The position numbers were made by a program, and so were the translations under genes. The notes beneath the pieces were generated by a model. The model was not told the origin of the DNA. It made no database searches and saw only the letters and a list, made by a program, of their open reading frames with translations. Below, in pieces: positions 1 through 5,886 of a stretch of DNA of 6,385 nucleotides (positions within the stretch are counted from its first letter, which is position 1; each line of letters opens with the position of its first letter). This DNA comes from Pseudobdellovibrionaceae bacterium (lineage in GTDB: Bacteria; Bdellovibrionota; Bdellovibrionia; Bdellovibrionales; JAMPXM01): the NCBI GenBank assembly GCA_016791465.1, contig JAEUWE010000103.1:1-6385 (forward strand). The letters run 5' to 3'.

Positions 1-479
1 TCACCAACAGCACGTGTGACTTTCGAAGCGTCGCCCGAAACCTTTTTGCCAATAAAGGAGAGAGCACCAAAGTTACTCTGACCTGCTTGCGCCTTAGCCA
101 ATCCATCAACTGAAGTGTGGATGTTGTTCAACTGTTCAAGCGACGAGAACTGGGCGAGCTGCGCTGCCATCTCATGACTCTGCAGCGGGCTTGTCGGATC
201 TTGGTTCTTCATCTGTGTAAGCATGAGTTTAAAGAACGCATCTTTATCGAGTTCACCATTTCCCGTCGTTCGAACCTTACGAGCGGGGTCGACCCAGTTT
301 GGATCGGCAATTTTATTGAGGACATCGCCGACGGCCTGGTCGCCGAATGCCTTCTGGAAATCACCGGCCGCATTCTTTGCATCGAGCGGACCATCAGCAG
401 TCGCACCGGCACGCAACTGCGCTTGCGAGTCTGCGCTGCTCCATGCCTGTGTTCCACGTTTAATTCCCATCATCGACAT
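1..479 (-). CDS. flgD: FlgD, flagellar hook capping protein (N-terminal part, runs off left edge)
   Basis: FlgD is exported through the flagellar type III system and sits as a cap on the growing hook, where it directs FlgE assembly. I translated this frame from the minus strand; 159 codons are visible and there is no stop before the edge. The FlgD signature lies at about residues 78-120: DKDAFFKLMLTQMKNQDP followed by TSPLQSHEMAAQLAQFSSLE and QLNN, the helical N-terminal domain of the family. A following SFIGKKVSGD (about 141-150) matches the start of the hook-cap core. The C-terminal Ig/tudor-like region is outside the window. The start ATG at 479 is 11 bases after the fliK stop and has an AAGGGGTGAG ribosome site; ATGs at 473 and 470 are also in frame but worse spaced. 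About 77 residues precede the conserved block, more than the roughly 30 in enterobacterial FlgD. Identification is firm; the exact start is likely. Confidence 0.95.
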   Translation of the reverse strand, partial: MSMMGIKRGTQAWSSADSQAQLRAGATADGPLDAKNAAGDFQKAFGDQAVGDVLNKIADPNWVDPARKVRTTGNGELDKDAFFKLMLTQMKNQDPTSPLQSHEMAAQLAQFSSLEQLNNIHTSVDGLAKAQAGQSNFGALSFIGKKVSGDASKVTRAVG

Positions 480-482
480 TCA

Positions 483-492
483 CTCACCCCTT
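483..492 (-). promoter_or_regulatory. Ribosome binding site of flgD, overlapping the fliK stop
   Basis: On the minus strand AAGGGGTGAG begins inside the TAA stop of fliK, and the AGGGG core lies 7 bases before the ATG at 479. It supports the first of three closely spaced ATGs (479, 473, 470). The overlap with the fliK stop suggests that a ribosome finishing fliK can feed flgD initiation. Confidence 0.75.
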
Positions 493-2299
493 AAGCCACA
501 AGATTCAAACGACGATCGCCACCGGCCGCCGCACTACGAGCTTTTACGGCCCCAGGCGCACTCGAAGTCGCGACTGACTCAGCCTCTGGAACCGGCTGAC
601 GGCGTGGCTGTTGATAGCTTCCCATTCCAAAACCCTCTGAGAATCCCTGGCGGAATCCTTCGCGATCTTGACGGAATTGTCCCATAAAGTCTTGAGCCAT
701 CTGTCGTGCTTGATCACGAGCCGAATCCTGATTGCCCTGTTCAAAGCGCTGTTTTGCTAAATCGGTGTTCACATCAACCTTGAGGGCGTCGACCTGTAGT
801 CGATGACTTGCAAGGTTTGTCTTAAGGTCATCAAGGCCCTTTTCCAACGCACGCTTCGCGGAGTCGGTGTCGGTCATCATCTGAATTGCGACCTGTCCAT
901 CCTTAACTGCAACCTTCAAGTGAACTTCGCCAAGGCCTTCGGGACGAAGCTGCATCTTCATTTCTCCGCCGCCTTTTTGAACGAGCAGCTGAGCGTTACG
1001 AACAACATCCTGAACATTTTCAGGCGCAGCGCCATCGCCTTGCTTCAGCATCGCCTGCGCGAGCGAGGCCGACGTCGCACTTCCAGCAGCAAGCGGAACT
1101 GCCGCTTTCTCGCCGCTCGTTGTCGGCATTGTCAAAAGTGATGCCTCTTCAAGAGTTTTCTCGAGAGTGGATGCACTCACTGCCTTTAGGCTTTGTGATT
1201 TTGGCTGCTTTGAAGACGAGTCCCCCGACGAATCGGATCCACTCTTTCCGGCCGATGCCGCTGCAACAGGAGCTGCTGAGGCCGCACCGAGTGCCTGAGC
1301 GATCGATTCGAACTTGGAAGGTTTTTCCTCATTCGATTGAGTCGAAACAGATGATTCCGCTGCCGACACTTCGGCTGGAATCGCGGCACTCTTTTCTACC
1401 GGGGTCCGCATCGCAAACGAATCATTCAACGACGCGATTGCTTTATCGAGCTTCTGCATTGCCTCTTCTTTTTCAGAGAGGACCTTAACGCTAACTCCCA
1501 GCGCTGCACCTATTTGCGCCCCGGCAATCTGCTCGTTGAGCGCGCTTTCGCCGGTCGTCAGCAACATTTCACGATAGTAGCGCTCGGCTTTAGGCATTTG
1601 CTCTGGTTGGAGATTCAACTGCTCAAGGACATTCTCAGCTGTTTGCTCCGGCGAGGCCTTTAGCATCGCTTGATCGAGACTCGCGAACGCTTTTACAATT
1701 TTTCCTGGCTCGATTCCGAACTCTTCCTTCATGCGACTGAGGAAGAGCTGCATGGAATCCTGGCGAAGAGCTGACTCATTCCCAACGACATCTTGGAGTT
1801 CGCCAAGAAGAGACTCGGCATCAATCTCTTGCGCGCCGCCCTCACCAGATGAGACCGTGGCCGTCTGGCCCATGAGGGCCGCCTGAATCGCGGCGGCAAC
1901 AGCATCTGTTCCGGCCTTTGCCTCTGATCGCGTAGGCTTAGCTGCGGGAGCAGCTCCCGGCACCTGACGAGCTTCCATTGAATCAACGGAAGCAGAGACA
2001 CCAGCGTCTGATGCCTGCTCGTTCGATGCTTTTGATACTTCAGGTTTTAGAGGAGCCGATGTTTTCGCCAAAACATTTTCAAAAGACTGAACTTCGGTTC
2101 CGTCAGATGCCTTCGACTTCTCGGTCGACTTTTTTAATGGCTTTTCATTCTTCGTGGTTGGCTTGGTGGAAGATTTCGACAGTGTGGCGAGCGACGATGA
2201 CGACGCCTCAGATGAGTTCTGACTCATCTCTGGCTTCTCGCTCTTCATCTGAGTGGGGCGATCAAATCCTATGATCGCGCCCATTCCCGTCACTTGCAC
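491..2299 (-). CDS. fliK: FliK, flagellar hook-length control protein
   Basis: FliK is secreted by the flagellar export apparatus, measures hook length and switches the export gate from rod/hook to filament substrates. The 602-residue product is Ser/Lys/Ala-rich and probably disordered over residues 20-150. A predominantly helical segment follows at about 160-292, then a low-complexity Ala/Ser linker at about 300-425. The Flg_hook domain is at about 430-512, with the diagnostic GGGEMKMQLRPEGLGEVHLK (443-462) and a following Asp/Lys-rich helix. The last 90 residues form a Gln/Arg/Phe/Gly-rich tail. At 602 residues it is clearly longer than the roughly 405 of Salmonella FliK. The start is GTG at 2299, chosen because GGAGGG sits 5 bases upstream; an in-frame ATG at 2284 lacks a good site. 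The gene lies 27 bases after the MotE-like gene and 11 bases before flgD. Family assignment is firm from the C-terminal domain; the rest shows no family I can name. Confidence 0.95.
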   Translation of the reverse strand: MQVTGMGAIIGFDRPTQMKSEKPEMSQNSSEASSSSLATLSKSSTKPTTKNEKPLKKSTEKSKASDGTEVQSFENVLAKTSAPLKPEVSKASNEQASDAGVSASVDSMEARQVPGAAPAAKPTRSEAKAGTDAVAAAIQAALMGQTATVSSGEGGAQEIDAESLLGELQDVVGNESALRQDSMQLFLSRMKEEFGIEPGKIVKAFASLDQAMLKASPEQTAENVLEQLNLQPEQMPKAERYYREMLLTTGESALNEQIAGAQIGAALGVSVKVLSEKEEAMQKLDKAIASLNDSFAMRTPVEKSAAIPAEVSAAESSVSTQSNEEKPSKFESIAQALGAASAAPVAAASAGKSGSDSSGDSSSKQPKSQSLKAVSASTLEKTLEEASLLTMPTTSGEKAAVPLAAGSATSASLAQAMLKQGDGAAPENVQDVVRNAQLLVQKGGGEMKMQLRPEGLGEVHLKVAVKDGQVAIQMMTDTDSAKRALEKGLDDLKTNLASHRLQVDALKVDVNTDLAKQRFEQGNQDSARDQARQMAQDFMGQFRQDREGFRQGFSEGFGMGSYQQPRRQPVPEAESVATSSAPGAVKARSAAAGGDRRLNLVA

Positions 2300-2304
2300 C
2301 TTAG

Positions 2305-2310
2305 CCCTCC
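2305..2310 (-). promoter_or_regulatory. Ribosome binding site of fliK (decides a GTG start)
   Basis: GGAGGG on the minus strand ends 5 bases before the GTG at 2299. It is the strongest Shine-Dalgarno match in the window. It favours the GTG over the downstream ATG at 2284, whose upstream bases (GACGGGA) match less well. Confidence 0.8.
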
Positions 2311-2326
2311 ATGGCCGCGGTTCAGT

Positions 2327-3250
2327 TTACTTCTTCGAGGCGTCTGCGTTTGCTACTGTCTCATACCCGGTCAACATCTCTGAAAGCTTCTTTGCTTTCG
2401 ATGCCGACATGGCATTTAGGATCTCCGCAGCGTTCTTCTTTTTCAACCGATCAAGAATCGTCACTGCTAAATCCTCGTTCAAAGTCTCAATCACTCGGGC
2501 CGCCTGCGTTGGCTTCATGTTTGAGTAAACATCCACCAGCTTTGCGACCTTCTCCTGGTCCAGAACAACGCGGTCCTTCAGTGTCGTCGAGATTTCCTTT
2601 CTCATCGACTCGAGCTGACGGATCCGTTCATCAAGTCCCTTTTTTTGTTTCTGCAATTCTTCTTCCAACTTTACAAGCTCGGCTTCGCGGCGATCCAAAG
2701 ACTCTTTTCGCTCGCCTAACTTCTTGAAAAAACTGATCTCTTCAGCGGTCCACTGCTTAACGTCTGGGGTCTTCTCGGCCTCGGCCGTAGGCTGGGAAGA
2801 TTCTGCCGACTCGGCAGATTTTTTTTCCTCTTTTGCAGCAGTGGCATCTTTAGCAGCAGTCTCCTTCGCTGGAGTATCTGCCTTGGTCTTTGTGTCGACC
2901 TTCTCCGAAGCGTCGGCCTCACCAAAGAGTCCAAGTTCGATCGTTGGAATTCTCTCGGCCAAGTCTGGCCGAAGGTAACCTGTGACTCCAGATGCAATCG
3001 CAATCAACAGCAGGAGCGATGCAAACACAGGGGGCTTTGATCGTTTGCGTCTCGCTCGGCGGTCCGCCTGAGTTTTCGCTTTCGCGTTAACGAAATGCGC
3101 CTTCACGAGTTCCTCTGGCGAAAGTCCACCCCGCAGCTCGCCAGCAAATGTCTTCGCTGATGCCTGCGCACCCTTGTCGGCAACTTTGGGAGCGGATGGC
3201 ACACCCTGTTTACTTTTCTGTGCTTCGCGAAAGAACTGCTCGTAGCTCAT
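2327..3250 (-). CDS. MotE/YlxF-like flagellar membrane protein with C-terminal MgtE_N-type domain
   Basis: From the ATG at 3250 the product has 307 residues. Residues 1-72 are polar and probably cytoplasmic, ending in a basic run (RRARRKRSK). One hydrophobic helix spans about 73-92 (PPVFASLLLLIAIASGVTGY). A Lys/Ala/Glu-rich low-complexity linker follows (about 110-165), then a long heptad-like coiled coil (about 175-230) and a compact helical domain (about 233-298) containing MKPTQAARVIETLNEDLAVT. That last part is the MgtE N-terminal/MotE family, whose helical repeats resemble FliG. The gene lies between fliJ and fliK, exactly where Bacillus has ylxF. In rhizobia the related MotE is a periplasmic chaperone for MotC, but that function cannot be assumed here. 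The reading frame also extends to a TTG at 3286, which has no convincing ribosome site. ATG 3250 has GAGGAA 9 bases upstream, so I prefer it. Family assignment is good; function is inference. Confidence 0.85.
   Translation of the reverse strand: MSYEQFFREAQKSKQGVPSAPKVADKGAQASAKTFAGELRGGLSPEELVKAHFVNAKAKTQADRRARRKRSKPPVFASLLLLIAIASGVTGYLRPDLAERIPTIELGLFGEADASEKVDTKTKADTPAKETAAKDATAAKEEKKSAESAESSQPTAEAEKTPDVKQWTAEEISFFKKLGERKESLDRREAELVKLEEELQKQKKGLDERIRQLESMRKEISTTLKDRVVLDQEKVAKLVDVYSNMKPTQAARVIETLNEDLAVTILDRLKKKNAAEILNAMSASKAKKLSEMLTGYETVANADASKK
2802..2826 (+). terminator. Candidate intrinsic terminator on the plus strand, antisense to the MotE-like gene
   Basis: The plus strand reads TCTGCCGACTCGGCAGA, a perfect inverted repeat of two 8-base arms around a single C (realistically a 7-bp stem with a 3-base loop). 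It is followed directly by eight T's. This is the canonical layout of a Rho-independent terminator, but it lies inside a coding region and faces against the operon. On the coding strand the A run comes before the hairpin, so it should not stop the operon transcript. It may be a chance product of the Glu/Lys/Ser/Ala-rich linker codons. No antisense promoter or transcript was identified. Confidence 0.45.
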
Positions 3251-3259
3251 ACTCTTAGA

Positions 3260-3265
3260 TTCCTC
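3260..3265 (-). promoter_or_regulatory. Ribosome binding site of the MotE-like gene (decides the start)
   Basis: GAGGAA on the minus strand lies 9 bases before the ATG at 3250. The longer alternative start, TTG at 3286, has only GAGACC upstream and would sit at the base of a small GCGG-AGAA-CCGC hairpin (3273-3284). Both facts favour ATG 3250. Confidence 0.55.
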
Positions 3266-3295
3266 GATTGGCGCGGTTCTCCGCAAGGCCAGGTC

Positions 3296-3748
3296 TCAGC
3301 GAAAAGGACCTTCGCCCCGCCCGTGGCGCATCACCGCCATGTCGTCATATTCAAGACGTTCTCGGCGCTCCATCTCTTCGACAAACTCTAGACGTTTGTT
3401 CTCTTTCAATTTTTCTAAAGTCTTCTTCTCTTTTGCTGCCTCGATCAGAATATCTTGCAGGCGCTCTTCTTCAGCCTTCAACTCGCGAATCTTTTTTCTA
3501 TGATTTTCGATCCGGATTTTTTGCCCAGCCACAAATGTCTCGATGGTATTCAGTGCACTTGCTCCTGAACCAGAGGTCACAAGCCTTTGCCCATCATCGC
3601 GCGCCGTATCGATTGCTCGGTACATCTCATCAAGGACTCGAAGCGCTTCAACAGTCTTCGCACGTGCGTCCATATAGTCGCGCTGCGCGGCCTCTTCAAG
3701 ACGCGTGCGATGTTCAAGCAGCTTCTGCAAACGAAACTTGAACTTCAT
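3296..3748 (-). CDS. fliJ: FliJ, flagellar export coiled-coil protein
   Basis: FliJ is the central stalk-like coiled coil that inserts into the FliI hexamer and links it to the export gate protein FlhA; it also handles export chaperones. The 150-residue product is nearly all helix and highly charged, as is typical for the family in both length and composition. The N-terminus MKFKFRLQKLLEHRTRLEEA has the family's F-x-F-RLQ-LL pattern. A first helix runs to about residue 57, a Gly/Ser turn (about 58-64) follows, and a second coiled coil runs from about 66 to 132. The tail is Gly/Arg-rich. Its ATG shares one base with the fliI stop (TGATG), with AGGGG just 3 bases upstream inside fliI, so translation is probably coupled to fliI. 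FliJ is poorly conserved, so position next to fliI carries part of the identification. Confidence 0.92.
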   Translation of the reverse strand: MKFKFRLQKLLEHRTRLEEAAQRDYMDARAKTVEALRVLDEMYRAIDTARDDGQRLVTSGSGASALNTIETFVAGQKIRIENHRKKIRELKAEEERLQDILIEAAKEKKTLEKLKENKRLEFVEEMERRERLEYDDMAVMRHGRGEGPFR

Positions 3749-5067
3749 CAGCCCCTACCAAGAATCTGCACCATTCGTCGAGCACAGTCTTCAATCGACG
3801 TCGCCTCTTCAACATCCTGCCGCAAGAATTCCTCAATGGCTTGATGCAAACGTACAGCCTCGTCAATTTTCGGATTTGTTCCCTGACGGTAGGCACCGAT
3901 GTTGATCAGATCTTCAGCATCGCGATAAACAGCAATCATCTCGCGCATGCGTCGCGAAAGATCTAGAAATTCGCGCGGCACAATCTGTCGCATCACTCGA
4001 CTCGTCGACGGCAAAACGTCGATCGCGGGAAAGTGCCCCCGCGCTGCGATCTTTCGATCCAAGACAATATGACCATCGACGATCGAGCGAACGGCGTCGC
4101 CGATGACGTCATTCATGTCGTCACCCTCAACCAGCACAGTATAGAGCCCGGTGATACTTCCACCGTTGGTGAATGAGCCCGCACGCTCAAGAAGCTTTGG
4201 AAGCGCGGCAAAGACACTCGGAGTGTACCCCTTCGACGCTGGCGGCTCGCCGGCAGCAAGACCAATCTCTCGGGCTGCCATCGCAAAACGAGTGACCGAG
4301 TCCATCATCAACAAGACGTGTTTTCCCTGCTCAGCGAAGGCTTCAGCAATCGCCGTTGCAACAAAAGCTCCACGCATCCGCAAAAGGGGGCTCTTGTCAC
4401 TTGTTACGCAGACGACAACTGATCTCTTTAGTCCCTCGGGACCAAGAATGTCCTCGATGAATTCCTTCACCTCTCGGCCCCGCTCACCGATCATCGCAAT
4501 CACATTGATATCGGCATTCGAGGACCGGGCCATCATACCCATCAGAACCGACTTACCTACGCCTGATCCGGCCATGATTCCCATTCGCTGCCCACGTCCA
4601 ACTGTGAGCATCGAATTGATTGCGCGAACACCAAGATCCGAAATCTCTCGAATTGGTTCGCGATCAAGAGGATTGACGACTGCCGAATAAATTGAGCGCT
4701 CTTCAATTGACTCAAGCGGACCTAACGAATCAATGGGCTGCCCCATTCCATCAACGACGCGACCCAAAAGGCCATCGCCAACACGAACTGTCGCTTGCGG
4801 CTGCTCCAACACAACCTGCGCCCCAAGACCAACGCCCTTCATTTCTCCAAGAGGCATCAGGATCACATTGCGATCTCGAAAGCCGACGACCTCGGCTAAG
4901 AATGGATCATTGCCAGCCGATGGATACACACGGCAAATCGCACCAACCGAGGAGGCCGGCAAATAGCCAAGCATCATCGGACCAACGACTTGAGTAATCT
5001 TACCGGAATCTTCGGTCAAATGGGCGCGATCGATAGCGGCCTGATAGCGCTCAAGATCAAGGTTCAT
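3748..5067 (-). CDS. fliI: FliI, flagellum-specific export ATPase
   Basis: FliI is the hexameric ATPase of the flagellar type III export apparatus, related to the F1 beta subunit. It acts at the cytoplasmic face with FliH and FliJ. From ATG 5067 the product has 439 residues, normal for the family. The Walker A loop AGSGVGKS is at 166-173, the GERGREV motif with the catalytic Glu at 194-200, Walker B HVLLMMDS at 250-257, GEPPASKGYTPSVF at 273-286, and the STSR segment near 354-357. An N-terminal beta-barrel domain precedes these and a C-terminal helical domain follows. No key residue is missing. The frame opens at ATG 5079, but the ATG at 5067 has GGAAG 5 bases upstream while 5079 has no ribosome site, so I take 5067. 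It overlaps the end of fliH by 11 bases (23 if 5079 is used). The stop overlaps the fliJ start by one base. Confidence 0.98.
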   Translation of the reverse strand: MNLDLERYQAAIDRAHLTEDSGKITQVVGPMMLGYLPASSVGAICRVYPSAGNDPFLAEVVGFRDRNVILMPLGEMKGVGLGAQVVLEQPQATVRVGDGLLGRVVDGMGQPIDSLGPLESIEERSIYSAVVNPLDREPIREISDLGVRAINSMLTVGRGQRMGIMAGSGVGKSVLMGMMARSSNADINVIAMIGERGREVKEFIEDILGPEGLKRSVVVCVTSDKSPLLRMRGAFVATAIAEAFAEQGKHVLLMMDSVTRFAMAAREIGLAAGEPPASKGYTPSVFAALPKLLERAGSFTNGGSITGLYTVLVEGDDMNDVIGDAVRSIVDGHIVLDRKIAARGHFPAIDVLPSTSRVMRQIVPREFLDLSRRMREMIAVYRDAEDLINIGAYRQGTNPKIDEAVRLHQAIEEFLRQDVEEATSIEDCARRMVQILGRG

Positions 5068-5875
5068 CGACGCTTCCATTTACGTCGTTGCGCTTTGGCA
5101 GGATCTCCGCGATCGAACTCCAGAGCTTCCCAAGTCGCATTTCGATTGTCGCATCAACTTGCCCATAGTTCGTCATGATTACACAGCCCCCCGGCTGCAT
5201 ACCCGCGGCCGATTCCAATCGAGCCTTTTTTATGAACTCAAACTCTTTGCCCAATCGAGCCTTCGACTCTTCAATGAACGCAAAGTCGGCCTCGGCCATT
5301 CGAATCGTCATCGACTCTTCGTCTTGTGCACTTTGTGCCGCCTGCTCAAGTACACGCAAGATCGTTTCGCGATTCATCGAAATCTCAGCGAGAGCCATGC
5401 GCTTGGCCATTTCAAAGCTGAGTGTCACCAGAGAACCCTCATTTTGCTTCACTAAGTCAGCCTTCAGAGTCTCAAGGCCGTGAATAATCCGATCGAGCTT
5501 CGATAGCTTCTCCGCGAGTTCTTCATTCTTCTCGCGATAGGCGGACTCTTGCCCCTCGTCGCGTCCAAGATCATAGCCCTGTCTGTAGGCCTCTTCTTGT
5601 AGAGTTTTAAGCTTCTCAAGGGCCTCGGTCTCAACACGCTCTGAAAGCGAATGCTTCTCAAGCTCAGCAATTCCCGAGGTCACAGAGACCACGTGATCGA
5701 CTTGGAACTCAGGGTTCTCCTGCTCGGTCTGAATACGTACAAACTCGACAGCGGCCGCACTTGGCCGAAACGGAAAATCACGCGGCTTGTACTCAAGCGC
5801 ACGAGTCTCGGCCTCATCTTTGGTGAGGATCGATTTCGACTTCGTCATGCCATTAGGCCGTGCAGCGTTCAACAT
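5057..5875 (-). CDS. fliH: FliH, flagellar export ATPase regulator
   Basis: FliH binds the FliI N-terminus as a dimer, holds its ATPase activity in check and tethers it to the C-ring protein FliN. The product has 272 residues. An N-terminal segment (1-90) is lineage-variable. The FliH-type small-residue repeat AxxxGxxxGxxxG follows at residues 96-108 (AYRQGYDLGRDEG), then a long helical region. The C-terminal domain (about 145-260) ends in the conserved GGCVIMTNYGQVDATIEMRL pattern (229-248), shared with FliH/YscL and resembling the delta subunit of F-type ATPases. ATG 5875 was chosen because AGGGAT lies 7 bases upstream, overlapping the fliG stop; an in-frame ATG at 5848 has no good site. 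The gene is 11 bases after fliG and overlaps fliI, in keeping with stoichiometric production of the FliH-FliI complex. The identification is firm. Confidence 0.95.
   Translation of the reverse strand: MLNAARPNGMTKSKSILTKDEAETRALEYKPRDFPFRPSAAAVEFVRIQTEQENPEFQVDHVVSVTSGIAELEKHSLSERVETEALEKLKTLQEEAYRQGYDLGRDEGQESAYREKNEELAEKLSKLDRIIHGLETLKADLVKQNEGSLVTLSFEMAKRMALAEISMNRETILRVLEQAAQSAQDEESMTIRMAEADFAFIEESKARLGKEFEFIKKARLESAAGMQPGGCVIMTNYGQVDATIEMRLGKLWSSIAEILPKRNDVNGSVDEP
5073..5077 (-). promoter_or_regulatory. Ribosome binding site of fliI, inside fliH (decides the start)
   Basis: GGAAG on the minus strand ends 5 bases before the ATG at 5067 and lies within the last codons of fliH. The ATG at 5079 has only AACGACGTAA before it. 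This supports a 439-residue FliI starting MNLDLERYQ and translational coupling with fliH. Confidence 0.6.
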
Positions 5876-5886
5876 CTAAACCATCC

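Noticed and set aside
223..687. A 154-codon plus-strand open frame across the flgD/fliK junction
   Set aside because: The opposite strand carries clear FlgD and FliK sequence here, and the plus-strand product is low-complexity with no recognisable motif or ribosome site.
1145..1165. CTCTTCAAGAG followed by TTTTCTC on the plus strand within fliK, considered as a second antisense terminator
   Set aside because: The arms are only 5 bases with a one-base centre and the T run is four long, too weak to support.
2517..2532. Inverted repeat ATGTTT-GAGT-AAACAT, operator-like in shape
   Set aside because: It lies inside codons of the conserved MgtE_N-type domain, is only 6 bp per arm, and has no nearby start or promoter on either strand; chance is the best explanation.
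2311..2727. A 138-codon plus-strand open frame opposite the MotE-like gene
   Set aside because: The product is Ser/Pro/Leu-rich, a typical shadow of Lys/Glu-rich coding sequence, and has no family features.
3273..3284. Small GCGG-AGAA-CCGC hairpin between fliJ and the MotE-like gene
   Set aside because: The stem is only 4 bp, with no T run and no match to a known regulatory RNA. I used it only as a minor point in the start choice.
4151..4690. A 179-codon open frame on the plus strand opposite fliI
   Set aside because: It lies wholly antisense to the most conserved part of fliI, its translation resembles no protein family, and it is explained by codon bias of the real gene.
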